Below are positions 23,037-31,579 of a DNA stretch of 64,000 nucleotides, piece after piece. Numbering within the stretch: the stretch's first letter is position 1; every line of letters begins with the position of its first letter. The stretch is from Streptomyces sp. HB132 (lineage in GTDB: Bacteria; Actinomycetota; Actinomycetes; Streptomycetales; Streptomycetaceae), in the NCBI RefSeq assembly GCF_016909575.1, contig NZ_JAFBGA010000015.1:1-64000 (forward strand), written 5' to 3'. Below the pieces are notes generated by a model. That model searched no databases. It was not told the DNA's origin and saw nothing but the letters and a program-made list of their open reading frames with translations. The translations under genes and the position numbers were made by a program.

Positions 23037-26000
23037 TCAGTGGCGCGGGTCGCGCAGCCTGCCGATCCGCTCACGGTCGAGCCGTAGCTCGGTGCGCAGC
23101 AGCCGGGTCATCGGCCCGATCAGCCGGTGGACCAGCTCCGCCACCTGGTCCTCCTTGAGCTCACGCGGATGCAACTGGCTCGTCACGGAGGGCGCGGGCC
23201 TGTCCGGGCCCTCGCCGCCTCCGCTCCGTCGCACCGGGACGGAGGTGGCACGTGGCGGTGCGGTCACACGCCTGGGAGCGGGTGCCGGCGCCCGGGCCGG
23301 GACCGGGGCGGCGACGGGTGGCGGAGCGGGCACCTCGGCCGCGCCTGCGGGCGCCCGCTGCACGGGGAACGCGGCCGGTGGGAGAGGCCGGGCGGGCGTC
23401 AGGGACACCACAGGGCTCCGGACGGGCCGGGCCGCCGGGGCTGCGGGGGTGTGGGAGCCGTCGGGAGCGTGAGCCGTCGGGGTACGGGTGGTGCCGACGC
23501 CCGGGACGGGCGGCACCGGTGCGTACACGGACCGCTGAACGGCCGGGACGCCGGCGCCACCGGGAGGAGGTCCCCCGCTGCCGGGCCGCGGGGGCGCGGC
23601 AGCGGTGGTGGAGCCGGTGACGGAGGGGATGGGACCGGCGGCCGTACGGGGCAACGGGCGCACCGCTGGGGGCGGCGACGACGCCACGGCACGCTGGACC
23701 GAGGGCCGGGGAGCGCCACCGGCGGGCCCCACGCTCGCCGGGGCCGGGGCCCGAAGGCGGTGTGGCCGCACGGCGTCCGGGGTGTTCGGCGCAGTCGGGG
23801 AGCTGGGTGCGGTCCTGGCGCCCGGTGCAGTCGAGGAGCTGGGTGCGGTCCGGGTGCTCGGCGCAGCCCAGGTGTTCGGCGTCGTCCGGGTGCCGAGTGC
23901 CGTCGGGGTGCTTCGCGTGGTCGGGGTGCTCCGCGTCGTCGGCGCGGGGGGCGACGACTGCGGGGATCGTTGTACGGCACGGGAGACGCCCGGCAGCGCG
24001 GAAGCCGCAGGAGCGGTGAGGCGCCGCGCGGGAGCGGCGACGGGCTGCGGGGCCTCGTCGCGTCGTCCCGGTCCCCGCGCGGGAACACCGACCGCCGCCG
24101 CGGCAGGAGCCACGGACTGCGACCCCGTGGGCGACGGCGTGAGCCCGGCGGCCGCGACCGGCCGTGAGGAACCCACCAGCGGGGCGACCGTGGCGGGGCG
24201 CGGCGCCGGCAGAGCCTCGGCCGGCGCCACGCACACGGCGGGAGGTCGCACCGAGGAGGGCCCGGCACTCATCGGGGCCACAGGGGTCCGGGGGGAGGCC
24301 TGTGCCTGGGCGGGGACCGAGGCAGACGTCCGGGGCGTGGGCCGGGCAAGGGGCGCACGCCGCACGGGAGGCGGGCCGGCCGGGCGACCGGATCCGGACG
24401 CGCCGCTCGCGCGGGGCAGCACAACGGGCTCCGGGTTCACGGTGCCGGTGGGCGGACCGGGTGCGGGCGGCGCCTGTGTACGGCGCGTGGGCGGGGCGGC
24501 CGGAGCCGCCCCCGGCCGCCGCAGCGGCACAACGGGCAGCGCTGCCCGCTGCACTGCGGCCGTACGGGCGGCTCCGGAGCCGCCGGTCCCTGCGGGCCGC
24601 ACCGGACCCACGGGCGGCGGAGCGGCCTTGCCGGCGGCATCCGCCGGGGGCCTGCTCGACGGCCGTGGACGCGGGCCGGGACCGGGCACGGCTGCCGGGC
24701 CCGTGACTGCCGGTCCGATGGCTCCCGGACCTTGGACTGCGGGGCCGGGACGCCGAACCGCCGCGGGAGGCGCGGGTGCCGACGGAGGGCCGGTCCGGGT
24801 TTCGGGTGCGGAACCCGGCGCGGGTGCGGGAAGCGGCCGTACCGGCGGTTCACCCGTAGGACCCGAACCGCCGGCCGGCCCGCCCGGCGCGCTTTTGGAG
24901 TCGGCCGTTCCCGAGCCGGCAAGCCTCTGCACCGGTGGTGCGCCGGCGTTCCGCCCCGCGGTCGAGCCGCCCGCCACCGCGGAGTTCCCACGCGTGGGAA
25001 CGACGGCACGCCCAGCGGCGCCCTGCCCCGGCACCGCGCCGCTCACACCCGCGCCGGGGTCGGAGGAGCCGGAGGGACGGGTGGAGCCGGAGGGGCTGGA
25101 GGAGCCGGAGGGGCTGGAGGAGTCGGCGTACGCGGAGGGACCGGCCCCGGTGCCGGTCGCCCGACGCCCCATCGATGACGCGGCGTCAGCAGCGGTGCGC
25201 CGCTGCACGGGAAGCGCCGGAGCAGGAGTACCTGCGGGCGCCACGGGACCGGGTGCGGACCGCGCAGGCCGTACGGGCGAGGACGCCGGGACGCCCGGTC
25301 GGCCGCCGGGCGAGGAGGAGCGCTGCACGGAGGGTGCGCCGTCGGGAGCCCGGGCGCCGGCCCGCCGACCTGCCTCCGGGGCAGCCGCAGGCTTCGCGGC
25401 CCGACCGTCGGCAGGCCTGCTCGACGGCGCGCCCAGCCTCGGCCGGACAGCCGGACGCGGCCCCGGCGTACGGGCCCGTCCGGCCGTACCCGTCGCGGGC
25501 GTACCCGCCGCAGGCGTGCTCGTCGCGGAGTTGCTCGTCGCGGACGCACCCGTTGTCCGCGCAGGCGTTCCTGACATGCTCGTCGTCGGCGTACCGGCAC
25601 CGGGCGCGTCCGTCCGCGACGTGCCGGCCGGGCGCGCGACCGGCGCCGGACCGGCCTCCGTTGCCCGGCGGGCGGGCGGTGTTCCGCCGTTCCCGTGGCC
25701 GCCGTTCCCGTTGCCGCCGGGCAACTGCGGCCTCCTCGACGGCACTTCGCCCCCGGGGAGGCCCGGGGGCGTGGCTGCCGGTGATCCGGGCGCTTGCGGG
25801 GACGGTTGCACGACGGGAGCGCCGATGCCACTGCGCTGCTGCCCCGGGGAGGCCGTCGGCGCCGGAGGGACCCCCCGTCCTGACGACGGGCGTCCGAGCG
25901 TCGGACGCCCGGGCGGCGCGGCGGCGGCTGGTCCGGCCGCCCCGCCGGGAGCACCCGTGGCACGCCGCTGCACGGGGAGCGGGGCGGGGGAAGCCGCAGG

Positions 26001-26849
26001 GGTCCGGTCCGACGGGGCCGATCCGGACGCCGCCGGTCCCGGCCTGCGGGGGCCCGGCGGTTCGACCCGCGCGGAGCCGCCGCGCGGCCCGTCCTGGTCA
26101 CCGTCCGGGCGCGGGCCGCGCTCAGCGGCAGCCGGACGCGCGGGCGAGGACGGGAGCGGGGACCGGGGAGCCGGGGACGAGTCCGCGGGAGGCGCTGGGG
26201 GCGTCGGAGCGGATGCCCGTGGGCCCGTTCCGGTCACCGGCGCGGTGGCCGTCCTCCTGGGCGCCACCGCGGGCAGCACCCGGCGGACCGTGCTCGGGGC
26301 GGGAGCCCGCGTCAGCACCGGCGGCGTGGCCGCCGCCCGGGGCCGGGCGGGCGCGACCCGCGGGCCCAGGGCACGCTGGACCGACGGCCCCGGCCAATCA
26401 CGGCGGCCACCCGGTGCGTCGCCCTCCGCGTCACCGTCGCCGCCGGCCGGGGAGGCCGGGGAGAGCCTGGCCCCGGCGGCGGCAGCCGGTCCGGAACCCA
26501 GGGCGAAAGACGCCACGTCCTTGATGAGACCGGTGGGCGCGTCGTCCAGGACGGCGTGCGAAAGGGTTCCGGAGAAGGAGTGGTTCTGCCAGGCGGCCAG
26601 CGAGCCGGCGAACTCCGCGGACGCGACCGTCTGCCTCGCCGGCGGCTGCGTGGCGAGCCTGATCGGCGGCAGACCGGCCCAGTCCCGACCCCGGCCGGGA
26701 ACACCGGCAGCGGTGCCCGAGACGTCACCGGGCGGCCCGGAGGCGGGGGCGGGGCCCGGCACCGTACCGTCCCCGCCCGCACTCCGCTGTGGGCCCCGGC
26801 CCTGATTACCGCCTCGGCCGCGGCCCTTGAGTCGGTCGAAGATACCCAT
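23037..26849 (-). CDS. Giant disordered Pro/Ala/Gly-rich CIS protein with ten VQR motifs, in tape-measure position
   Basis: This 1270-aa protein is encoded in line with the CIS operon; its ATG shares a base with the upstream stop (TGATG). An N-terminal segment (about 50-120, with LPPIRLATQPPARQTVASAEF and SFSGTLSHAVLDDAPTGLIKDV) and a C-terminal helix (about 1226-1266, LKEDQVAELVHRLIGPMTRLLRTELRLDRERIGRL) look folded. The about 1100 residues between are Pro/Ala/Gly/Ser/Thr/Arg, with one Cys, and predicted disordered. The tripeptide VQR, usually after Pro, Ser or Ala, recurs at 157, 293, 508, 548, 640, 766, 959, 1051, 1104 and 1162. Gene order (tube, assembly protein, this, tube 2, LysM) is where phages keep the tape measure. 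Similar proteins are often mis-annotated as extensins. Its function is unproven: tape measure, cargo adaptor or scaffold. Confidence 0.75.
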   Translation of the reverse strand: MGIFDRLKGRGRGGNQGRGPQRSAGGDGTVPGPAPASGPPGDVSGTAAGVPGRGRDWAGLPPIRLATQPPARQTVASAEFAGSLAAWQNHSFSGTLSHAVLDDAPTGLIKDVASFALGSGPAAAAGARLSPASPAGGDGDAEGDAPGGRRDWPGPSVQRALGPRVAPARPRAAATPPVLTRAPAPSTVRRVLPAVAPRRTATAPVTGTGPRASAPTPPAPPADSSPAPRSPLPSSPARPAAAERGPRPDGDQDGPRGGSARVEPPGPRRPGPAASGSAPSDRTPAASPAPLPVQRRATGAPGGAAGPAAAAPPGRPTLGRPSSGRGVPPAPTASPGQQRSGIGAPVVQPSPQAPGSPAATPPGLPGGEVPSRRPQLPGGNGNGGHGNGGTPPARRATEAGPAPVARPAGTSRTDAPGAGTPTTSMSGTPARTTGASATSNSATSTPAAGTPATGTAGRARTPGPRPAVRPRLGAPSSRPADGRAAKPAAAPEAGRRAGARAPDGAPSVQRSSSPGGRPGVPASSPVRPARSAPGPVAPAGTPAPALPVQRRTAADAASSMGRRATGTGAGPSAYADSSSPSGSSSPSGSTRPSGSSDPGAGVSGAVPGQGAAGRAVVPTRGNSAVAGGSTAGRNAGAPPVQRLAGSGTADSKSAPGGPAGGSGPTGEPPVRPLPAPAPGSAPETRTGPPSAPAPPAAVRRPGPAVQGPGAIGPAVTGPAAVPGPGPRPRPSSRPPADAAGKAAPPPVGPVRPAGTGGSGAARTAAVQRAALPVVPLRRPGAAPAAPPTRRTQAPPAPGPPTGTVNPEPVVLPRASGASGSGRPAGPPPVRRAPLARPTPRTSASVPAQAQASPRTPVAPMSAGPSSVRPPAVCVAPAEALPAPRPATVAPLVGSSRPVAAAGLTPSPTGSQSVAPAAAAVGVPARGPGRRDEAPQPVAAPARRLTAPAASALPGVSRAVQRSPQSSPPAPTTRSTPTTRSTPTALGTRTTPNTWAAPSTRTAPSSSTAPGARTAPSSPTAPNTPDAVRPHRLRAPAPASVGPAGGAPRPSVQRAVASSPPPAVRPLPRTAAGPIPSVTGSTTAAAPPRPGSGGPPPGGAGVPAVQRSVYAPVPPVPGVGTTRTPTAHAPDGSHTPAAPAARPVRSPVVSLTPARPLPPAAFPVQRAPAGAAEVPAPPPVAAPVPARAPAPAPRRVTAPPRATSVPVRRSGGGEGPDRPAPSVTSQLHPRELKEDQVAELVHRLIGPMTRLLRTELRLDRERIGRLRDPRH
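23775..23942. repeat. Degenerate about 24-bp tandem repeats inside the disordered gene
   Basis: The DNA repeats units of about 24 bp (plus strand: GGTCGGGGTGCT then CGCGT). They encode the Thr/Ser/Ala/Pro array TTRSTPTTRSTPTALGT onward, residues about 970-1025 of the 1270-aa protein. Such repeats can expand or contract by slippage. Confidence 0.6.
25063..25123. repeat. 15-bp tandem repeats GGAGCCGGAGGGGCT inside the disordered gene
   Basis: About four near-identical units encode SSSPSGSSSPSGSTRPSGSS (residues about 577-596) of the disordered CIS protein. They differ in sequence from the repeat array at 23775-23942. Confidence 0.6.
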
Positions 26850-27007
26850 CACCGCTCCGTTGCAGCACGCGTCACCAACGTGGCGATCTGATCGGCGAAT
26901 CGCCGCCGCTCACGGTGTTCCAGGTCCAGAATGTCGTCGAGGTTCCAGTGGAAGTGGTAGGCGATGTACGCGATCTCCTCATGGATACGGTCGGTCGCGT
27001 ACGTCAC
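26849..27007 (-). CDS. Small conserved CIS protein (DUF6760-like), 52 aa
   Basis: This very short gene fits exactly between its neighbours. The GTG at 27007 overlaps the stop of the 160-aa gene (GTGA), and its TGA shares a base with the ATG of the 1270-aa gene. The product reads YATDRIHEEIAYIAYHFHW then NLDDILDLEHRERRRFADQI, a predicted alpha-helical protein with an aromatic/His core. It matches the small DUF6760-type proteins I associate with actinobacterial CIS. In phages the slot before the tape measure often encodes tail assembly chaperones, a reasonable guess here. The perfect coupling on both sides makes it a real gene despite its size. Confidence 0.82.
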   Translation of the reverse strand: MTYATDRIHEEIAYIAYHFHWNLDDILDLEHRERRRFADQIATLVTRAATER

Positions 27008-27486
27008 GATTCCCCCAGGCGGCTCCCGCCGAGCTCGACCTCGAACGGCTGCTCGCAGTGCGGGCAGGACACGCCGGCCCTGGTGTGGCCCTCGGCGTTG
27101 ACCTGACGGTAGAAGTCCTGGAGGAAGGCGAGGTCGGAGGCGAACATGTTCTCCACCACGCCGTCGTGCATGTGTGCCACGGTGCCCAGCTGGGTGATGA
27201 CCCGGCCGAGCAGTACCACCGAGAGGTACGCGGGGTTCTCCTGCACCCGCATGTCCCGCAGCGGGATCAGCTCGTCCCGGGCGGTCGCCAGGCGCATGAC
27301 GCCCTCGCGGTGCACGGTTCCCATGTCGTCCACGTACCCGCGCGGCAGCTCGAACGCGAACTCGGTCCGCAACTGCTGCCGTACGGGCGGTGCTTCCGCC
27401 GGGGCGACGGCCGGGGCCGCCACGTCCGCGGGTGCGGACGTGGCGGCAGCGGCGTCGGTGGCGGGCCTGGCAGGTCCGCGGCGCAT
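27004..27486 (-). CDS. CIS-associated tail assembly protein, 160 aa
   Basis: This 160-aa protein has an Ala/Pro-rich N-terminus (1-40) and a compact C-terminal domain: TEFAFELPRGYVDDMGTVHREGVMRLATARDELIPL, then VVLLGRVITQLG and SDLAFLQDFYRQVN. It ends with a single CxxC (SCPHCEQPFEVEL) that may bind metal in a dimer. The ELPxGYxDxxGxxHxxGxMR pattern is typical of phage/CIS proteins following the tube gene. I infer a baseplate or assembly-chaperone role (gp26-like or chaperone slot). The ATG at 27486 overlaps the tube stop (TAATG), and the stop overlaps the 52-aa gene. Confidence 0.75.
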   Translation of the reverse strand: MRRGPARPATDAAAATSAPADVAAPAVAPAEAPPVRQQLRTEFAFELPRGYVDDMGTVHREGVMRLATARDELIPLRDMRVQENPAYLSVVLLGRVITQLGTVAHMHDGVVENMFASDLAFLQDFYRQVNAEGHTRAGVSCPHCEQPFEVELGGSRLGES

Positions 27487-27929
27487 TACTCGGTGACCAG
27501 CTCTTCGTAGACGATCGTGACGGTCTCGGTCATCACGGAGGCCTCGCCGGCCGTCGCCGCCGCGCCCATCACCTTGGTGCACCAGGCGTTGCGCAGGTGC
27601 TGACGCCGGACCGGGTTGTACTGGTAGTCCATGTAGATGATGCTCGCGTTCTTACGGGCCGAGCCCATGTCGCCGCGCAGCGAGGCGTTGATCCACTCGT
27701 TGAACGCGGTGGACTGCTCCATGCCGCGCGTGACGGTGGTCTCGCCGGCCTTCTTCACACCGGGCATCTTCTTGGTGATCGGCTGGCCGTTCGCCGAGAC
27801 CTGCTGGTACTCGATGACGTCCTGTTCCATCCCCACCTCGCCCACGGCGTGGAGGTACTCGACCATGACTCCGTCGATCTGGAGGCCGAAGTTGTGGGTA
27901 GTGAGGGCGTCACCCTGGGAGAGACTCAT
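27486..27929 (-). CDS. CIS inner tube protein (Afp1/gp19-like)
   Basis: This 147-aa phage tail tube family protein should stack as hexamers to form the rigid inner tube. The opening SLSQGDALTTHNFGLQIDGVMVEYLHAVGEVGMEQDVIEYQQVSANGQPITKKMPGVKKAGETTVTRGM is characteristic (beta-barrel with GETTVTRG). The start at 27929 is clear, 75 nt after the sheath stop, and the stop overlaps the next gene. It is the main tube gene; the paralogue at 22502 is the likely initiator. Confidence 0.93.
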   Translation of the reverse strand: MSLSQGDALTTHNFGLQIDGVMVEYLHAVGEVGMEQDVIEYQQVSANGQPITKKMPGVKKAGETTVTRGMEQSTAFNEWINASLRGDMGSARKNASIIYMDYQYNPVRRQHLRNAWCTKVMGAAATAGEASVMTETVTIVYEELVTE

Positions 27930-28004
27930 GAAAAGCCGTTCCTTCTACTGAGGCTGGACCTGTGGCTGTGCGTGAAGTCGAGCGGGAGCCCGAGGCTGCG
28001 GCGA

Positions 28005-29627
28005 CTACTCCTCCAGCTCGCCGCTGCCGCCGGAGAACTGGGCCAGCCGGAAGATCACGAACTCGGCGGGCTTGACCGGCGAGACGCCGATCTGGCAGAT
28101 GACCCGTCCCAGGTCCACCGACTCCGGCGGGTTGGTCTCGGCGTCGCACTTCACGTAGTAGGCGTCCTCCGGCGTGGCGCCGAACAGTGCGCCGCTGCGC
28201 CACTCCGTCACCAGGAACGCGGAGATGTTCCGCCTGATCCGGGCCCAGAGCGCCTGGTCGTTGGGCTCGAACACCACCCACTGCGTGCCGTTGAGGATCG
28301 ACTCCTCCAGGTAGTTGAAGTACCTGCGGACGTTGAGGTAGCGCCAGGCCGGGTCGGAGGAGAGGGTGCGCGCACCCCAGACGCGGATGCCGCGGCCGGG
28401 GAAGGTGCGGATGCAGTTGACGCCGATCGGGTTGAGCAGGTCCTGCTCGCCCCGGGTGATCTGCATCTCCAGGTCCACGGCACCGCGTACGACCTCGTTG
28501 GCGGGGGCCTTGTGCACGCCGCGCTCGGAGTCGTTGCGGGCCCAGATGCCGGCGACGTGGCCGCTCGGCGGGATCAGCCGGGTCTGGCCGCCGGCGGGGT
28601 CGAAGACCTTGATCCAGGGGTAGTAGAGCGCCGCGTACTTGGAGTCGTAGTTGGACGTCTCCTGGCGCCACACCCGGATCTGGCGGGCGTTGAGGCCGGG
28701 CGGCGGGTCGATGATCGCCAGCCGGTCGCCCATCAGTTCGCAGTGGGCGATCAGACCGAGCTGTACGGCCTTCACGGCCTCCAGGTCGATCGCGCCGCGC
28801 TGGTAGGCGGCCATCAGGTCGGGGACGGCGACCATCGAGATCTCGTCCACCGCCTCGAGGCCGCCGAAGCCGGTGCGGTCCGAGGAGTCGCCCAGGTACT
28901 CGGCGATGCCGACCGACTCGCCCTCCGCCTCGTCCGGGACCGCGAGGGTCTGGGCGGCGGCCACGGGCACGTCGAGCGCGACCGTCTGGTTGTCGGGGCG
29001 GGCGAGCTGCGAGGCCGCCGCCCCCTCCAGCACGGAGATCAGCTTGGAGCGTTCCTTGACCTGCGTGACCACGTAGTTGCGGGCGCTCTTCTTCGCCGAG
29101 ACGTCGAAGGTCTCGACGGCCTTCGCGCCGTCCTTGACGACCAGCCGGAAACGCTCGGCGGGGCCCTCGCCCTCCGCGTCCGTGACCTCGACGCTGAGGG
29201 TGCCGCTCTCGCCGGGCGCGACGGCCGACACCTTGAACGTGCCCAGAGCCGCGGACTCCCCGGCCGTCAGCGCGGCGGGCGCCGCACCGCCGGCGACGGT
29301 CTTCCGGCCGGCCTGTCCGCCGACCGCGTCGGCGCCTTCGCCCGTGCCGGCCACTCCGCCGGGCGCCCCGCCCACACGGACCACATAGGCGGCGGACCCG
29401 CCGTTGTTGAAGAACCCGTACACCGAGTGGGCCAGGAAGTAGCCGTCGGTGAACTCCCCGAAGGAGGCGACGTACTGGGTCCAGTTGGTGACCAGCGTCG
29501 GCTCGTTCAGAGGGCCGTCGGGCGCCAGCCCGACGAACGCGGCCACCGAGGTGCCGACCCCCTCGATCGGACGAGAGCCGCTCGCCACCTCTTCCACGTA
29601 CACGCCAGGCGACAGGTAAGACGGCAT
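28005..29627 (-). CDS. CIS contractile sheath protein
   Basis: This 540-aa phage tail sheath protein begins SYLSPGVYVEEVASGSRPIEGVGTSVAAFVG, the classic sheath start. It ends with the C-terminal domain SAFLVTEWRSGALFGATPEDAYYVKCDAETNPP followed by GRVICQIGVSPVKPAEFVIFRL, whose strands interlock neighbouring subunits. An Ala/Gly/Val-rich domain (about 80-230) is the variable surface domain. AGGAGA precedes the ATG at 29627. It is first in the main minus-strand CIS operon, so the promoter must lie in 29628-29970. Contraction of this sheath drives the tube. Confidence 0.95.
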   Translation of the reverse strand: MPSYLSPGVYVEEVASGSRPIEGVGTSVAAFVGLAPDGPLNEPTLVTNWTQYVASFGEFTDGYFLAHSVYGFFNNGGSAAYVVRVGGAPGGVAGTGEGADAVGGQAGRKTVAGGAAPAALTAGESAALGTFKVSAVAPGESGTLSVEVTDAEGEGPAERFRLVVKDGAKAVETFDVSAKKSARNYVVTQVKERSKLISVLEGAAASQLARPDNQTVALDVPVAAAQTLAVPDEAEGESVGIAEYLGDSSDRTGFGGLEAVDEISMVAVPDLMAAYQRGAIDLEAVKAVQLGLIAHCELMGDRLAIIDPPPGLNARQIRVWRQETSNYDSKYAALYYPWIKVFDPAGGQTRLIPPSGHVAGIWARNDSERGVHKAPANEVVRGAVDLEMQITRGEQDLLNPIGVNCIRTFPGRGIRVWGARTLSSDPAWRYLNVRRYFNYLEESILNGTQWVVFEPNDQALWARIRRNISAFLVTEWRSGALFGATPEDAYYVKCDAETNPPESVDLGRVICQIGVSPVKPAEFVIFRLAQFSGGSGELEE

Positions 29628-29970
29628 GCTCTGCTCTCCTCGGGGTACCGATACAGGACCAGGCTCAACCCTCGTGGCCCGGGCACACGCGGGTAAACGT
29701 CCTTCAGTGCCTTGTCGAGGGCACCGAACATGCCCCCAGGGGCAACGGCGGGAAGGCCCGAGGCCCCCTCGCGCCACCAGGCCTCCTGGCGGAACCCTCT
29801 GCACGGCACCGGGCTCCGCACCGTCGAGTACGGCAGCGGGCGCGGCCCCGCGCCCACGGGCCGGAGTCGCGAGCGAAGGGTTTCGAGGGCAGCGCGCGCC
29901 GCCTTTCGGGCAGCGGCACTACCCCGCGGCCTCTGACGTCGCCTTCCCGGTGGGCAGTAGCGTCCGTCGG
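29628..29970. other. Divergent promoter region between sheath gene and plus-strand membrane-protein gene
   Basis: This 343-nt GC-rich interval must contain the promoter of the 14-kb CIS operon on the minus strand and that of the membrane-protein gene on the plus strand. I could not identify clear -35/-10 hexamers or an operator palindrome. No gene in it is supportable. Confidence 0.5.
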
Positions 29971-31503
29971 GTGACCACCTGGACATCCCTGGAGCCCGCC
30001 TCGACCACGGTCGACCCGGGCAGCAGCACCACCGTGCGACTGCGTCTGCGCAACACCGGTGACGTCGTCGATGAGTACCGCTTCGAGACGGTCGGCGACG
30101 TCGCACCGTACGTATCGGTGGAACCGCCGTCCATCAGGCTCTTTCCAGGCACCACCGGGATCGTGGAGCTGACGTTCGCCCCACCCAGAACCCCCGACGC
30201 GACCGCGGGGCCGCACCCGTACGGTGTGCGCATCCTGCCCACCGAGCACCCCGAGACCACCACGGTCACCGAGGGGAACGTCACCTTCACCACGTTCATG
30301 GAGGTGCGGGCCGAGCTGGTCCCGCAGACCGTCAAGGGACGCTTCAGGGGCCGGCCCAAGCTGGCCGTCGACAACCTGGGCAACACCGTCCTCACGGCGT
30401 CGATCGGCGGCGGCGACAAGGCCAGCGACGACCTCTCGTACGAGATCGTCCCGGCCAACGTCCAGATCCAGCCCGGTCGTGCCGCCTTCGTCGACACGAC
30501 CCTCAAGCCCCGGCAGATCACCTGGGTGGGGCAGAAGCAGGAGCGGCCCTACGAACTGTCGGTGCGCCGCTCGGGGTTCGAGCCCCTGGCGGTGAACGGC
30601 ACGTACGTGCAGCGCAGCCTGCTGCCGCTCTGGATGATGACCACGCTGAGCCTGCTGCTCGCCCTCACCATCACCGGCCTCGTGCTCTGGTTCACCTACA
30701 AGGCGCCGGTCCGCACCCTCGCGCAGCCGAAGATGGAGCAGGCGGCGGCCACCGCCCTGCCGGAGGAACCGCCGGAGCAGCCGACCCAGAAGCCCACCCA
30801 GGACCCCGAGCCCTCCGAGGAGCCGGAAGCGTCAGGCGGCGGCGGTGGGGAGGAGAAGCCCGAGGAAGAGGAGGAGAAGGTCGAGCGGGGCCCGCTGCCC
30901 ATCACCTCGGAGGACAAGCCGAACCTCTTCGTGCAGTTCGCCCAGGTACGGCTGGTCGTGGGGGCGGGCGGCTGCAAGCTGACCGCCACGCACACGGTGG
31001 GCAAGCTGGACGAGGCGACCGAGAAGGCGCTGAAGTGCTTCCAGCAGTCCAACGACACGAAGTACGGCGCCTTCAGTCAGCTGGCGGAGAACGACGGGCT
31101 CGGCAATCTGGGCCGCTCCACGATGACGGCGCTCCTGGCATCGCACTTCGCCGACGCGAAGACGGTGCCGCTGGACGCGAAGGTGGCCAGCCCGGAGGTT
31201 CCGTGGGTGCGTAACGTCCTGCTCTGGGGAACGCAGGCCGAGATCGACGACGGCGACCTGGCGATCACGGTCGCCTGCACGAAGGCCAACATCGACTACC
31301 TGCGCAAGCACGTCCAGCTCAAGGAGAAGCCGTCACCGGGCCTCTTCAACAGGATCAAGGAGTACCAGGGCCTGTTCGTGGCCGAGAAGACCGGGGTTCT
31401 CGACGAGACGACGCTCAGCAAGACGAAGCTCGGCTGGATCAACGGGCAGGACGAGCCCGGCACGGTCGTGGCCAAGGACTGGCTCCCGGCCCCGATGGAA
31501 TAG
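29971..31503 (+). CDS. CIS-linked membrane protein with cytoplasmic Ig-like domains and extracytoplasmic domain
   Basis: This 510-aa protein has no signal peptide. Residues 1-210 form two Ig-like beta domains in the cytoplasm (TSLEPASTTVDPGSSTTVRLRLRNTGDVVDEYRFE and LAVDNLGNTVLTASIGGGD are NEW3/MSP-like). One transmembrane helix (219-243) and an acidic Pro/Glu stalk (255-305) follow. The outside domain (about 310-510) has a peptidoglycan-binding-like repeat (LDEATEKALKCFQQSND). It is transcribed divergently from the sheath gene and convergently with the AAA+ gene, nested inside the CIS locus. Its inside-TM-outside layout parallels the CisA-like protein, so it is a second candidate membrane dock or wall sensor. 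The GTG at 29971 is chosen by domain start; its ribosome binding site is weak. Confidence 0.7.
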   Translation: MTTWTSLEPASTTVDPGSSTTVRLRLRNTGDVVDEYRFETVGDVAPYVSVEPPSIRLFPGTTGIVELTFAPPRTPDATAGPHPYGVRILPTEHPETTTVTEGNVTFTTFMEVRAELVPQTVKGRFRGRPKLAVDNLGNTVLTASIGGGDKASDDLSYEIVPANVQIQPGRAAFVDTTLKPRQITWVGQKQERPYELSVRRSGFEPLAVNGTYVQRSLLPLWMMTTLSLLLALTITGLVLWFTYKAPVRTLAQPKMEQAAATALPEEPPEQPTQKPTQDPEPSEEPEASGGGGGEEKPEEEEEKVERGPLPITSEDKPNLFVQFAQVRLVVGAGGCKLTATHTVGKLDEATEKALKCFQQSNDTKYGAFSQLAENDGLGNLGRSTMTALLASHFADAKTVPLDAKVASPEVPWVRNVLLWGTQAEIDDGDLAITVACTKANIDYLRKHVQLKEKPSPGLFNRIKEYQGLFVAEKTGVLDETTLSKTKLGWINGQDEPGTVVAKDWLPAPME

Positions 31504-31517
31504 AGAAGCCCCTTCCG

Positions 31518-31572
31518 GCGCCCCGCGGGCCCGTGGCCCACCGTCCTGGTGAGCCACGGGCCCGCGGGGCGC
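31518..31572. terminator. Strong bidirectional terminator inside CIS locus
   Basis: A perfect 20-bp GC-rich stem (31518-31537 with 31553-31572) and 15-nt loop separate the convergent membrane-protein and AAA+ ATPase genes. Confidence 0.85.
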
Positions 31573-31579
31573 GAGCGGC

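Noticed and set aside
23775..25123. Possible CRISPR-like array because of repeated short units
   Set aside because: Units are contiguous codon-phase repeats without unique spacers, inside a coding sequence.
23605..26805. A 1066-codon open frame on the plus strand inside the disordered CIS gene
   Set aside because: It is a GC-bias shadow. The minus frame is coupled to its neighbours by overlapping start and stop, has conserved-looking ends and lies in operon direction; the plus frame has no domain or ribosome binding site.
29626..29970. N-terminal extension of the CIS-linked membrane protein to 29626
   Set aside because: The extension is Arg/Pro/Gly-rich without domain features and would overlap the sheath gene start; the Ig-like domain begins right after the GTG at 29971.
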